From: DT-111 sp965263225
Lineage (GTDB): Bacteria; Bacteroidota; Bacteroidia; Chitinophagales; Saprospiraceae
Direction of reading: 5' to 3'
Assembly (NCBI GenBank): GCA_965263225.1
Contig: CBDHHG010000023.1
Coordinates: 1 to 64,000, forward strand
DNA length: 64,000 bases
This document shows, piece after piece, positions 10,437 through 20,494 of this stretch. Under the pieces are notes generated by a model. That model saw nothing but the letters and a program-made list of their open reading frames with translations. It was not told the origin of the DNA and searched no databases. Made by a program: the position numbers and the translations under genes. Every line of letters begins with the position of its first letter. Positions within the stretch are counted from its first letter, which is position 1.

Positions 10437-11018
10437 TCAGGCTGAAAGCCTAGCCGCATGTTTAACTCTTAGTTGGCGAGCCTTCGCTTTGGCTCGATTG
10501 AGCTTCATTTTAATAGCTCCTTCTGATTTATTTTTTCGTTGTGCCATCTCCTTGATGGACATCTCCTCTTGGAATTTCATTAATAGGATCTTGCGATCTG
10601 AAGAGGGCAACTCATCCAAGACGGTATTCAGTTCTGCAATCTTACGATCAATCAAATAATGATCCACTTCGTTCTCCTCTACCATGCTCACTACTTCCTG
10701 AAAATCTTCTCCCAGCTTAGATCGCTTCGATTGCTGCTTCTTCAAAAAGTCCATACAGTAGTTATAAGTAATGGAATACAACCAGGTGGACACCTTAGCT
10801 TCCTGACGAAACTGAGAAGATTTCAAAAAAGCTCTAATGAATATCTCTTGCATAGCATCTTTAGCCAAGGCCTCATCCTTCAACAAACTCAAGCACTTCA
10901 TGTAAACCTTTGGCGCAAATTGACGATACAATAGGTCAAAATTCAAGTTAGACGTTCCTTCACCTGCACCTTTACTATCCATCACTTGGTTCTTGGCTGT
11001 TTGATATGTCGTTGTCAT
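10437..11018 (-). CDS. ECF-type RNA polymerase sigma factor
   Basis: A 193-residue sigma-70 family factor. Region 2 is seen at about 27-95 (LYRQFAPKVY; AMQEIFIRAF; STWLYSITYNYCMDFLKK) and region 4 at about 130-185, with a helix-turn-helix (SIKEMAQRKNKSEGAIKMKLNRAK). The initiating Met may be at 11018 or at the internal Met13; the longer form adds a disordered tail. No FecR-like or zinc-finger anti-sigma gene lies next to it, and a strong terminator follows, so it is transcribed alone. What it responds to cannot be told from the sequence. Confidence 0.92.
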   Translation of the reverse strand: MTTTYQTAKNQVMDSKGAGEGTSNLNFDLLYRQFAPKVYMKCLSLLKDEALAKDAMQEIFIRAFLKSSQFRQEAKVSTWLYSITYNYCMDFLKKQQSKRSKLGEDFQEVVSMVEENEVDHYLIDRKIAELNTVLDELPSSDRKILLMKFQEEMSIKEMAQRKNKSEGAIKMKLNRAKAKARQLRVKHAARLSA

Positions 11019-11286
11019 AAAAAGGTTTTTAAGTTAACGATCATGAGATGAGGGGATTCCTCTTTGGTTTATTGTGTTTTGTCCTTAATTGCGATACTCA
11101 TTTAGTATTTATTGAAGGACATCACAAAGATGGAGGGAAAATCAATAGGCATCGTGGACTATCGTTGCAAAAGGGTGGACTATTGTCTTATTTGACTGAA
11201 ATAAGTCCAATCCGGGTTAAAATGACATCGAAAAAGTGTAGGAAATGGGAGTAGTCTGGCTACTAATGCCTCACATAGGAAGGGAC

Positions 11287-12453
11287 CTACGCGGCTTGCG
11301 GTTGGTGTCGATCAATCTTTAATAGAGCGGGTAATAGCATAACGACACAGGCTACTACACAGCCTAAACTAAAAAAGATCACAACTTCAAAGTTATTGCC
11401 AACAATAAGGAAACTCACCAAAGCCGGCCCTATAGCTCGCCCTCCTAAATTAATGGTTGCCCCCAAGGCTACAATCTTGCCGTCTAAATCAACAATGGAT
11501 TGTACCTTTTGGAAATAGGCAATCAAAAAGCCCCAACATCCGGCTACGCCAAACACGGAAGCAAAGTAAACCCAAGCGGAAGGCACCCAGTTAATCAGTA
11601 AAAAACAGAAAGCCAAGATAGTGATGCCCCCCATGATGGGTATAGTCAAACCCAATCTATTGCCCAAACGGAACACCAAAAATCCCGCTAGAATCCCTGC
11701 AAAATTGCTATTACTTAAGGCCATGGATATGAAAGAAGCACTCAAGCCATTAGCATTCCCCATACGTTCAACATAAGCATAAAAGGCGCCGGAACCAGCC
11801 ATGAGCAATAGGTAGGAAATCAGACTGATTAATACGGGGCGTTGCTTGAGTAGATACACAAGAGTGTCCGCCTGTACAGTAATGGTTTTCGTATGAAATG
11901 GCTTCAAAACGGGTGAAATGAACAACCCGATCAAGCCAGAAAATGCAATTAAGTAGAAAAGGGCAGCCATCCCCCCGGTTTCCATAATGTAAGGAGCCAC
12001 AAAAAACAAAACTGCGGACCACGAACAATAGACAATCACATAGATCCCAAAGCCTCGCTCCTGTCTCGGAAGGCCAGCTAAAACACGCAGTATGCCAGCA
12101 TACAACACACCTCCTAGCAGACCAGATATAAAGCGGAACAACAGAAAACTGCCTGAAGTGCTTAAAAAGGCACAGCTAAAATCGATCAAAATAAGCCCCA
12201 TTAAACTCCAACGGATGGACGGTAAAAGCTGAAATCGGTCGCCGGATAGGGGAACGTAAAGCGCGCCCAAAGCAATACCGGCCGCATTGGCTGCGGCTAC
12301 CCAGCCAATGGTCTGATTGGAAAAGCCCAGTAGATCTACCATTCCACCTAAAGCCACCGGTAGCAACAGGATCATACTAAAACCCGCTGATGCAATATAC
12401 CCCAGCTTGGCTAAGGTCAACCATGATGGTGCGTTCTCTACTTGTTCATTCAT
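11287..12453 (-). CDS. MFS transporter, YbfB/YjiJ-like
   Basis: A 388-residue protein with about 12 hydrophobic segments in two halves of six, as in the major facilitator superfamily. The loop between TM2 and TM3 has the shortened motif-A region (LSGDRF), and the central cytoplasmic loop is near residue 190 (KPFHTK). The overall pattern resembles the YbfB/YjiJ group of presumed exporters, but the substrate is unknown. It starts 49 bp beyond the stop of the large FAD/Fe-S oxidoreductase on the same strand, so the two are probably co-transcribed. A role in moving the oxidoreductase's hydroxyacid substrate is possible but only inferred from position. Confidence 0.85.
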   Translation of the reverse strand: MNEQVENAPSWLTLAKLGYIASAGFSMILLLPVALGGMVDLLGFSNQTIGWVAAANAAGIALGALYVPLSGDRFQLLPSIRWSLMGLILIDFSCAFLSTSGSFLLFRFISGLLGGVLYAGILRVLAGLPRQERGFGIYVIVYCSWSAVLFFVAPYIMETGGMAALFYLIAFSGLIGLFISPVLKPFHTKTITVQADTLVYLLKQRPVLISLISYLLLMAGSGAFYAYVERMGNANGLSASFISMALSNSNFAGILAGFLVFRLGNRLGLTIPIMGGITILAFCFLLINWVPSAWVYFASVFGVAGCWGFLIAYFQKVQSIVDLDGKIVALGATINLGGRAIGPALVSFLIVGNNFEVVIFFSLGCVVACVVMLLPALLKIDRHQPQAA

Positions 12454-12501
12454 GTTATTAGCTAATTCTGGCCATTCTACTTGAGGTATCTCCCTGTCTG
12501 A

Positions 12502-15384
12502 TCAAATTTTCATAATTTCACAAATAACCTCTACCCAATGCTTGGCTTGCCGGTCTGTAAAATGTTCAATCTGATGTCTACAACTAAAACCGTCGGCAAT
12601 TATCTTAGCCTTTGGATCACTCTCACGAACAGTTGGAAAAAGGATTTGTTCGCCTATCTTTCTGGATATCTCGTAGTGTTCTTTTTCATAGCCAAATGAC
12701 CCCGCCATTCCACAACAACCGCTCGCAATTTCCTCCAGGTTTTTCCCCGTCAATCCTGCAAAGATCCGCTTGAGGTGAGCCGTTCCAAACAGGGCCTTCT
12801 GATGGCAGTGACCGTGTAATAATACCTGATTGCTTTCTTGGCAAGTCTTTACTGAAATTTTACCTGCATCCAATTCCGCTGCCAGAAATACATCTAGCAT
12901 CTGAATGTTCTCCTTGAGTCGTTGCCCCAGTTCCTGATCTGACATAAGGTCTGGCAGATCGTCCACCAAGGCAGAGGCACAACTAGGCTCACACACAACG
13001 ATGGTGGAGCCATTTTGAATGAGCTTATCTAGTGTCCTTGCCGTCTTTTCCCCTTCAGTTTTGGCTAAACGTAAAAAACCATGGGAAATCCTCGGACGTT
13101 GACAACACCCTACTGCTGCTAGTTCCACTTTATACCCCAAACTTGAGAGCAGCTTAGTAGCCGCAATCCCAACGCTGGGTTCGTGGTAATTGAGATAGGT
13201 GTCGGCGAAAAGCACTATGCTTTTGCTGGCTTCACTCGGTGCTTGGTAATGGGCAGCATACCAATGCTCAAAAGATTGCCCAGCGAAGGCTGGCAATTTT
13301 CGCCGTCTATCAAAACCGCTCATTTTGTCAATCATGAATCGACCCAAATTGGAATGCGTAAGACGATTTACCATCCCCGCCATCGGGCCAGCAAGGCGAT
13401 TGGCCATTTGGGCAGAATCACGAATGAGTTTGTCTCTGCGCGACAGGCCTTTCTGATCATACTTTAACTGCAAGACTTCACTCTTCAATTTCGCCATATC
13501 TACATTGCTAGGGCATTCCGACTTGCAAGCCTTGCAAGAAAGACATAGATCCATCGTTTCCTGCAAGCGCTCCCCAACTAACCCCTCCTCCCCCAGTTGA
13601 CCAGACATAGCTAGGCGCAAGGCATTCGCTCGGCCTCTAGTAGAATGTTCCTCCTCACGCGTCGCCTTAAAGCTGGGGCACATCGTACCACCCAGCATTT
13701 TCCGGCACTCTCCTACCCCTGTGCACATATGCACGGCATTAGCAAAACCTCCGTCTTCACGATAATGATAATGAGTTCTTAGTTCCTGATCGCTATAAGC
13801 TAAACCGTAGCGTAAATGCTGATCGATTGGCGGCGCATCAATGATCTTTCCAGGATTCATGCGATGCTCCGGATCGAATAAGTGCTTAACACGGCGAAGT
13901 ACCTGGTACACTTCCTCTCCAAAGAACTCAGGTAAATAATAACTTCTGACCAATCCATCGCCATGCTCGCCACTCCACGACCCTCCATACCCCTTAACCA
14001 ACTGGAAAGTCCCGTCGGCAATATTCTTAAATCGCTCGATATCTTCTGCCAAGCGCAGGTCTAAGATAGGCCGCACGTGAATCACCCCAACACTGGCATG
14101 TGCATACATGGCCGCTTCCGTATCGTTGGCCGCACAGAGTTTTAGAACACGGTCTATGTATTCAGGCAAATGTTCAGTAGGTATGCCTGCATCCTCTATG
14201 AAAGCTAAAGGCTTTTTATTTCCTTTCATCCCCAACATCAATCCCAAACCTTTTTTGCGAATTACCCAAACATCTTCGTAAGCGGGGCCCTCTGGAAAAA
14301 GCGGGTAGGCATAGCCCATTTTTCGACGCCGCAGTTCTTCGATCATCTTCTGTGGTCGCTCCATCACTTCCGCTGGCGTATCCCCATAGAATTCAACGAT
14401 CTGGATCGCCGCAGGATCACCTTCAATAAACTGGGCATGCCGCTGAGTGGTCAGATTTTCCCGACTAAGCCTCACCACTGTATCGTCTAAAATCTCAATA
14501 GCCGAGGGTTGAAAAGGCAACATCACATTAACCGCCTCTATCGCTTCTAGTACCTCCGCGAAATGCACTACACAAACGGATTTATACTTTGGTAAAGGTT
14601 CTAGCTTAATCTTAGCTTCGAGGAAGGTTGCCAATGTCCCCTCACTTCCACACAACAATTTGCTTAGATTCCAAACCTCCTTTCCCGCAAATTCATCCAG
14701 ATTATACCCCTGAACCCGCCGCATAACTTTAGGAAAGGCTTGTTGGATGGCTACCTCATGGTCCTCAATCATTTCGTAGAGTTCCCGGTAGATTTCACCT
14801 TCCCGTCCACCGCTAGCACTTTTCTGAATGAAATCTGCCTTGTCTAGGGGTTCGGTATGCAAATGGGTTCCGTCTTCCAGCAACACCTTTAATTCTAGGA
14901 CATGATCCACCGTTTTCCCAAATACGATGCTTTTAGTCCCGGAAGAATTATTACCGATCATCCCCCCAACATTAGCTCGACTTGAAGTTGCCGGATCTGG
15001 GGCAAAATGTAGGCCTACAGCCTTTAGTTTGGCATTCAACTCATCGCGTACCAAGCCCGGTTGAACCCTGGCCCATCCTTCTTCCTCATTCACTTCCAAC
15101 AGTTGGTTCATATATTTAGAAAAATCCAGGATCATGGCCTCCGCTACGGTCTGGCCAGCCAAGCTAGTACCACCTCCTCTAGGTAATACCGCCACCTGGT
15201 GATCCTTGGCAATCTTTAAAGCAGTGCGAACATCCTTATCGTGTCTGGGTAAAACCACGGCAATTGGCCGGATCTGATAGACACTGGCATCAGTGGAATA
15301 AAGGCCTAGACTAACTGGATCGAAAAGCACATCTCCATGGATATGGAACTGTAGATCTTGTACAAATAACTGCTGATTGGGCAT
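12502..15384 (-). CDS. FAD-linked oxidase / Fe-S (CCG domain) fusion, 2-hydroxyacid dehydrogenase type
   Basis: A 960-residue fusion of the YdiJ/D-lactate dehydrogenase type. Residues about 38-180 are a PCMH FAD-binding domain (PRGGGTSLAGQ; NNSSGTKS). About 245-510 is the FAD-linked oxidase C-terminal domain (SGEHGDG near the end). Then comes a ferredoxin-like Cys cluster, Cys614-x2-Cys617-x2-Cys620-x3-Cys624, and two CCG-type cysteine-rich segments (GCCQRPR and SGCCGMAGSFG). Members oxidise D-2-hydroxyacids such as D-lactate or D-2-hydroxyglutarate and pass electrons to the quinone pool; the exact substrate is not decided by sequence. No signal peptide, so it acts in the cytoplasm or at the inner face of the membrane. 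Confidence 0.92.
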   Translation of the reverse strand: MPNQQLFVQDLQFHIHGDVLFDPVSLGLYSTDASVYQIRPIAVVLPRHDKDVRTALKIAKDHQVAVLPRGGGTSLAGQTVAEAMILDFSKYMNQLLEVNEEEGWARVQPGLVRDELNAKLKAVGLHFAPDPATSSRANVGGMIGNNSSGTKSIVFGKTVDHVLELKVLLEDGTHLHTEPLDKADFIQKSASGGREGEIYRELYEMIEDHEVAIQQAFPKVMRRVQGYNLDEFAGKEVWNLSKLLCGSEGTLATFLEAKIKLEPLPKYKSVCVVHFAEVLEAIEAVNVMLPFQPSAIEILDDTVVRLSRENLTTQRHAQFIEGDPAAIQIVEFYGDTPAEVMERPQKMIEELRRRKMGYAYPLFPEGPAYEDVWVIRKKGLGLMLGMKGNKKPLAFIEDAGIPTEHLPEYIDRVLKLCAANDTEAAMYAHASVGVIHVRPILDLRLAEDIERFKNIADGTFQLVKGYGGSWSGEHGDGLVRSYYLPEFFGEEVYQVLRRVKHLFDPEHRMNPGKIIDAPPIDQHLRYGLAYSDQELRTHYHYREDGGFANAVHMCTGVGECRKMLGGTMCPSFKATREEEHSTRGRANALRLAMSGQLGEEGLVGERLQETMDLCLSCKACKSECPSNVDMAKLKSEVLQLKYDQKGLSRRDKLIRDSAQMANRLAGPMAGMVNRLTHSNLGRFMIDKMSGFDRRRKLPAFAGQSFEHWYAAHYQAPSEASKSIVLFADTYLNYHEPSVGIAATKLLSSLGYKVELAAVGCCQRPRISHGFLRLAKTEGEKTARTLDKLIQNGSTIVVCEPSCASALVDDLPDLMSDQELGQRLKENIQMLDVFLAAELDAGKISVKTCQESNQVLLHGHCHQKALFGTAHLKRIFAGLTGKNLEEIASGCCGMAGSFGYEKEHYEISRKIGEQILFPTVRESDPKAKIIADGFSCRHQIEHFTDRQAKHWVEVICEIMKI

Positions 15385-15516
15385 CTGTAGTTGGTAGTTT
15401 CGTTTTGAGCAATCAAGCTAAAAAAGAATTATGGCAAAAGCCTTTCAAAGCTGTCATTTTTTTTCGTTTTTTACTCTAACTGAAAGCTTTCAAAGGATCA
15501 TAAAACGAAAAAACCA

Positions 15517-16281
15517 ATGATACGACCCTACGTATTGGCAGAGACGAATTGGAAAGCTGTGGAACCCACAGATTACCAAATTGCCATCCTCCCCTGGGGC
15601 GCCACCGAGGCCCACAATTACCATCTTCCCTACGCCACGGACAACTACGAAGCTACCGCTGTAGCCGAGGAATCGGCCAGAAAAAGTTGGGAGGCGGGCA
15701 CCAAGATAATTGTCCTACCAACCATCCCTTTCGGCATCAATACCGGGCAATTGGATGTAAAACTTTGCATGAATCTGAATCCCAGCACGCAATATGCCAT
15801 TTTGAAGGATGTGGCGGATGTCCTGGTCCGGCATAAAGTTGGAAAATTGGTGATTCTCAATTCCCATGGTGGCAACAACTTTAAGACCATGATTCGAGAA
15901 CTGGCCATCGATTTTCCGGACTTGTATGTTTGCAGTATCAATTGGTGGCAGGTGGGAAATAGCAAAGATTTTTTTGTAGAGCCTGGGGATCACGCGGGAG
16001 AGTTGGAGACCAGTGTGATCATGCATTTGCATCCGGACTTGGTCCTTCCCCTTTCCGAGGCAGGGGACGGAGCCGCCAAATCCTACCGACTCAGTGGCTT
16101 CAAAGAAGGTTGGGCAACCAGCCAACGGCATTGGACAAAAGTAACCGCTGATACGGGCGTAGGAGACCCCAAGTATTCCAAGCCAGAAAAAGGAGCAGCC
16201 TTTCTGGAGATGACCACCAACAAGATCAGTGAATTCTTAAACGATTTGGCACCGCTCAGCACCGAGGATTTATACGAGTAG
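15517..16281 (+). CDS. Creatininase-family metal amidohydrolase
   Basis: A 254-residue creatininase-family protein. The binuclear metal site is recognisable: Glu31 and His33 in GATEAH, Asp42 in YATDNY, His116 in NSHGGN and Glu161 in DHAGELET. The length matches the family. Members hydrolyse creatinine or act on related cyclic amides, including steps of pterin, riboflavin or F420-type pathways, so 'creatininase' should not be read as the real substrate. A nucleoside-type symporter gene follows after 154 bp on the same strand; the two may act on the same imported compound. The gene diverges from the FAD/Fe-S oxidoreductase. Confidence 0.9.
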   Translation: MIRPYVLAETNWKAVEPTDYQIAILPWGATEAHNYHLPYATDNYEATAVAEESARKSWEAGTKIIVLPTIPFGINTGQLDVKLCMNLNPSTQYAILKDVADVLVRHKVGKLVILNSHGGNNFKTMIRELAIDFPDLYVCSINWWQVGNSKDFFVEPGDHAGELETSVIMHLHPDLVLPLSEAGDGAAKSYRLSGFKEGWATSQRHWTKVTADTGVGDPKYSKPEKGAAFLEMTTNKISEFLNDLAPLSTEDLYE

Positions 16282-16435
16282 GAACAAGGTTACCTCCATC
16301 CGTCTTTCGCGAAAAGTTTTTAAATTACGCCTTCACTTCAAATACCAATCCCAAAGAATCAAGGCAGCAGCAGATTTATAAACGAACATTGAGTCCAATA
16401 CCCGTATAGGCTCATATCTAAACCAACTTAGCAAT

Positions 16436-17650
16436 ATGTCAACGAATACTAGGGTACAGCTTTCCATCATGATGTTCTTCCAGTTCTTTATTTGGGGCTG
16501 TTGGTACGTGACAATGGGTACCTATTTTGGAGAAATCGGATTTCAGGGATCTGATGTAGGGAATGCCTACAGTACGATTAGTCTAGGTGCCATTTTCGCC
16601 CCACTTTTCGTCGGAATGATTGCCGATCGCTTTTTTAATGCGGAGAAGGTATTGGGAGGCTTGCACCTGATCGGTGCAGGCTTACTATATTGGATTTCCA
16701 CGATCACGACACCGGGAGGCGTGTACTGGGCCTTACTGCTCTACTCTCTTTGCTACATGCCCACGCTAGCGATCGCAAATGCTGTAGCCTTCAATCAGAT
16801 GGATAATCCGGAGAAGCAATTTCCTGCTATCCGGGTGATGGGGACCATTGCTTGGATCATTGCGGGCATCATGATCGGAACCATGAAAATCGAACCCACA
16901 GCCATCCCCTTTAAGATTGCTGCTGGATTCTCCGTTGTAATGGGAATCTATTGTTTTTTCCTTCCCGCTACTCCGCCCAAGGCCAAAGGGAAAGATGTTT
17001 CGGTGGGGCAACTCCTTGGTTTTGATGCTTTAAAACTGATGAAAGATCGCTCCTTTGCCGTTTTGATCATCGGTTCACTCCTGGTTTCTATTCCACTATC
17101 TTTTTATTATAACTTCACCAATCCCTATTTCAACGAGTCAGGTATGGTGAATGCCGCAGGAAAAATGACCATGGGGCAGATGTCAGAAATCATCTTTCTG
17201 CTTTTAATGCCTTTCTTCTTCAGGAAATTAGGAGTAAAGAAGATGATTTTGGTCGGAATCATGTGTTGGGTCGCTCGGTACCTCCTATTTGCTTACGGCA
17301 ATAATGAAGAATTGGTATTCATGTTCTATGCCGGCATCATTCTGCACGGACTTTGCTATGACTTCTTCTTCGTTACCGGACAAATTTATGTGGACAATGA
17401 AGCGCCAGAAGCGGTACGTTCCAGCGCTCAAGGGCTAATTGCCTTAGTAACCTATGGATTAGGTATGTACATTGGCTCCATCTACTCCGGCCAGGTGGTG
17501 GAATCTCATGAGATCTTAAACGATGCTGGTGAGATTATTGGTCATAATTGGTGGAACATCTGGATGGTTCCTGCCGCTTTAGCGGGTGTGGTACTGATCT
17601 TGTTTGCCATCTTCTTCCGAGAAAAGAAGTCTTCCACAGCAGCAGCCTAG
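16436..17650 (+). CDS. Nucleoside:H+ symporter family MFS transporter
   Basis: A 404-residue integral membrane protein with about 12 spans. The N-terminus (QFFIWGCWYVTMGTYF) and the motif IRVMGTIAWIIAG are typical of the NHS family (NupG/XapB relatives), which import nucleosides with protons. Bacteroidota copies often sit beside hydrolases of nucleosides or modified sugars. Here the upstream neighbour is a creatininase-family hydrolase. The gene is closed by a strong hairpin shared with the convergent cupin gene. The true substrate is inferred from family only. Confidence 0.9.
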   Translation: MSTNTRVQLSIMMFFQFFIWGCWYVTMGTYFGEIGFQGSDVGNAYSTISLGAIFAPLFVGMIADRFFNAEKVLGGLHLIGAGLLYWISTITTPGGVYWALLLYSLCYMPTLAIANAVAFNQMDNPEKQFPAIRVMGTIAWIIAGIMIGTMKIEPTAIPFKIAAGFSVVMGIYCFFLPATPPKAKGKDVSVGQLLGFDALKLMKDRSFAVLIIGSLLVSIPLSFYYNFTNPYFNESGMVNAAGKMTMGQMSEIIFLLLMPFFFRKLGVKKMILVGIMCWVARYLLFAYGNNEELVFMFYAGIILHGLCYDFFFVTGQIYVDNEAPEAVRSSAQGLIALVTYGLGMYIGSIYSGQVVESHEILNDAGEIIGHNWWNIWMVPAALAGVVLILFAIFFREKKSSTAAA

Positions 17651-17658
17651 GCTAAGTC

Positions 17659-17708
17659 AAAGACCTCAGAATATAAGCGGTTTGTCCAAACCTATTCTGA
17701 GGTCTTTT
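17659..17708. terminator. Bidirectional terminator
   Basis: A perfect 15-bp inverted repeat (17659-17673 with 17693-17707) with a 19-base loop, preceded by A residues and followed by TTTT. It lies between the convergent symporter and cupin genes and should stop transcripts from both sides. Confidence 0.85.
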
Positions 17709-17741
17709 CTACTCCTTCAATGCTTCATTCCGCATCACCAT

Positions 17742-18143
17742 TCACGGTCTCATCGTATTCCAAGGGGGACGATCAAATACATCTTCCACCTCATACCCAT
17801 CTTGACCTATAGCAGGGCTTAGAATAGCAATGATACGCGCATCCTGATCAGCATCATTGAATGAGGCATGGACTACGCCCGCAGGGATGAAACAACTGTC
17901 TCCTGGTTTCATCATACGTTTTTCGCCTTCTATCCATTGTTCCAATACCCCTTCTATCACATATATCACCTCTTCCTGATTGGGATGGTGATGAAAGCTG
18001 TGTTGTTTTCCTGGTTCAAAAACAGCTTCGATTACCATGAGATTTTGGGCAGCCGTTTGCTTAGGCCCAGAAAGTGTGGCTGTTCTTCCAATTGGGGCTA
18101 CCTCCCAATTTTCCTCAGCGCTGAGCATGAATTTCCCGTTCAT
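17742..18143 (-). CDS. Cupin-domain protein
   Basis: A single-domain cupin of 133 residues if started at the ATG at 18143 (MNGKFM). An open frame continues 77 codons upstream, but that extension looks non-coding. Motif 1 has the metal-binding HHHPNQEE followed by YVIEG, and motif 2 is PGDSCFIPAGVVH. Such proteins bind a metal and act as small isomerases, dioxygenases or sugar-binding sensors; the reaction is not predictable. It is cytoplasmic, as no signal is present, and transcribed alone, divergently from the penicillin-acylase gene. Confidence 0.85.
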   Translation of the reverse strand: MNGKFMLSAEENWEVAPIGRTATLSGPKQTAAQNLMVIEAVFEPGKQHSFHHHPNQEEVIYVIEGVLEQWIEGEKRMMKPGDSCFIPAGVVHASFNDADQDARIIAILSPAIGQDGYEVEDVFDRPPWNTMRP

Positions 18144-18383
18144 ATTGTTAAAGGTTTTTAAGAACGTAGCTTTGCTAGGCCGTGTTCTGGATAAATTAGA
18201 ACCTTGATGTTTTTGTTTCGTAGACTGGATACCCAAAATAATAAAATCCAGGTCACAACAGAAATTGGATTCTATTGTTATATGCTGAAATTGATACTGG
18301 GCTGGTGGGTAAAGAGCCTTCCATGTATTCACTTTTGCTTGGAGTTTGGTATCTTTCTCATCTAAAGCCAACAATTCGTAAAA

Positions 18384-20453
18384 ATGCTCAGAATCTGCCT
18401 TTTCCCACTAATTAGTGTTTTCTTTATTCCACTTGCTGCACAAATCAATCCCGACAACATACAAATTGCCCGAGATCAATGGGGGGTGCCGCATATTTTC
18501 GCAAAAACCGATGCCGAAGTAGCGTATGGATTTGCCTGGGCTACCGCTGAGGATGACTTCAAAACCATGCAACAGCAATTGCTGCCGATTAAAGGCCTCG
18601 CTGGGCTAGTAAATGGCCGTAGCGGTGCGATTTTTGACGTAGGCGTTCATATACTTAATCCACATGATATTGTAGCGGACAAGTATGACACAGATGTCAG
18701 TCCAGCATTCAAAAAGATCTTGGAAGCTTACGCGGCTGGCGTGAATAGCTATGCCGCTTCCCATAAAAAAGAAATTCTACATAGAAAGCTATTCCCCATC
18801 ACCCCGCAGGATATTTTAAAGTCCTACGTGGTAGGAATGGCTCTGCTCTCTGGAGTAGATAATTCCTTGAATAGATTATTGAGTGGTAAAGTGGCCGCGC
18901 TCCCTCCAAACGAATCTCGTGGTTCCAATGCATTCGCCGTGAACAGCAAAAGAACGGCTGACGGCCAGACCTACCTTGGCATTAATTCACACCAGCCCTT
19001 AGAAGGCTTAAACTCCTGGTATGAAGCACACCTCTGTAGTGAAGAAGGCTGGAATATCCTAGGCGCTACTTTTGCCGGGGGCGTTTCCATTTTCACAGGC
19101 ACCAATGAACATCTAGGCTGGGCACACACGGTTAATAAACCAGATTTTGCTGACATCTTTCAACTTGAAATGCATCCCACCAATAAAGAATGGTACCGGT
19201 ACGATGACAAATGGGAACAACTTGAAACCTATGATACCAAGGCTAGAATCAAGTTGATGGGGTTCATTAAGGTGGGCAAGAAACAGAAGTTTTTCAAAAG
19301 TAAATACGGGGTCACCGTTGAAACCCCAAACGGCTTCTTTGCCCTGCGCTTCCCCGCTAACCAAACGGTCAAGGCAGCCGAACAATGGTTCCTCATGAAT
19401 AAGGCCACCAATTTCCAAGAATGGAAAACGGCACTCGACATGCAAGGTATCATTTGTACGAATATCGTCTACGCGGATATGGAAGACCACATCTACTACG
19501 TGAGTAATGGCAAGTTTCCCGTACGCAATAAGCAATACAATTGGAGTGGTGTAGTACCTGGAAACACCTCGTCCACGCTTTGGGATAGCTACTATCCGGT
19601 AGATAGTCTAGCACAAGTGCTCGATCCTCCTTCTGGCTTTGTCTACAATTGCAATCATACCCCTTTCCTAAGTAGTAGTGCAGATGATAATCCCCGAGTT
19701 GGCAGTGTTCCAGCCTCGATGGGCTATGAGCCTCCAAAGTATGAAACCAATAGAGCCGTTCGGATGCTACACCTTTTTGAAGCAGACAAATCGATTGATT
19801 ATGAAGAGTTCAAAGTCATCAAGTTTGATCGTCAGTATCACAAGCCGATGCGTTCCGCCCCAAAACTAGAACCTATTTTTTCGTTGGATGAAAGCAAATT
19901 TCCGCAAATTGCTGGCTCCATTCAGCTACTTAAAAGCTGGGATCGCGTAGCCTCAGAGGATAGTGAGGCGGCTTCCATTTTTATCTTAGCACTATATGAT
20001 ATCCTGCGCAAGTTGAAGGACCGAAAGAGCTTAATTAGCGGAGATGAGTTGAATGAGGCTAGCTTAGCTGCTTCTGTCCAAAGTGCACAAGATCATTTGC
20101 AAGAAAACTTTGGTAAAGTAAAGGTTCCACTTGGTCAATTACAAAGGCACAGCCGAGGAGAAGTCAGCTTGGCTTACGGGGGCGGACCAGATGTATTGGC
20201 AGCCGTAGGTAGCCGAATGCAGAAAGATGGGCGTCTTCGCCCCATCGCAGGGGATTCTTACATTCAAATGGTTCGATTTACGCCCGATGGACCAATCCTG
20301 GAATCCATTAATGCTTACGGAGCGAGCGCCAAGCCTGGAAGTCCGCATTACACAGATCAAATGGAATGGTTTACCCAACAAAAGTTGAAGCCCATGACTT
20401 TGGATAAAGAGGAAGTACTGAAAAATGCCAAGCGGGTATACGCTCCAAAGTAG
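18384..20453 (+). CDS. Penicillin-acylase family N-terminal nucleophile hydrolase
   Basis: A 689-residue exported enzyme (signal peptide ending near PLAAQ). It has the alpha chain start (IARDQWGVPHIFAKTDAEVAYG), a linker, and the cleavage/nucleophile site ESRG-SNAFAV with Ser181 as the predicted N-terminal nucleophile of the beta chain. The beta chain shows HQPLEGLNSWYEAHL and GTNEHLGWAHTVN. Members remove acyl groups from amides such as N-acyl-homoserine lactones, beta-lactams or acyl-peptides in the periplasm. AHL quorum quenching is possible but the substrate is not shown. The gene is about 40 bp upstream of the LamG-phosphatase fusion, so the two may be co-transcribed. Confidence 0.92.
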   Translation: MLRICLFPLISVFFIPLAAQINPDNIQIARDQWGVPHIFAKTDAEVAYGFAWATAEDDFKTMQQQLLPIKGLAGLVNGRSGAIFDVGVHILNPHDIVADKYDTDVSPAFKKILEAYAAGVNSYAASHKKEILHRKLFPITPQDILKSYVVGMALLSGVDNSLNRLLSGKVAALPPNESRGSNAFAVNSKRTADGQTYLGINSHQPLEGLNSWYEAHLCSEEGWNILGATFAGGVSIFTGTNEHLGWAHTVNKPDFADIFQLEMHPTNKEWYRYDDKWEQLETYDTKARIKLMGFIKVGKKQKFFKSKYGVTVETPNGFFALRFPANQTVKAAEQWFLMNKATNFQEWKTALDMQGIICTNIVYADMEDHIYYVSNGKFPVRNKQYNWSGVVPGNTSSTLWDSYYPVDSLAQVLDPPSGFVYNCNHTPFLSSSADDNPRVGSVPASMGYEPPKYETNRAVRMLHLFEADKSIDYEEFKVIKFDRQYHKPMRSAPKLEPIFSLDESKFPQIAGSIQLLKSWDRVASEDSEAASIFILALYDILRKLKDRKSLISGDELNEASLAASVQSAQDHLQENFGKVKVPLGQLQRHSRGEVSLAYGGGPDVLAAVGSRMQKDGRLRPIAGDSYIQMVRFTPDGPILESINAYGASAKPGSPHYTDQMEWFTQQKLKPMTLDKEEVLKNAKRVYAPK

Positions 20454-20494
20454 GCCCTCAATAGTCCGTCACAGCAAAACGTCTCAAAACCGCC

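Noticed and set aside
11048..11254. A 68-codon frame upstream of the sigma factor
   Set aside because: No ribosome site or recognisable domain, and it lies in the promoter region of the sigma gene.
18144..18374. 77-codon upstream extension of the cupin protein
   Set aside because: Lacks cupin-like or signal features; the start at 18143 gives the normal cupin size.
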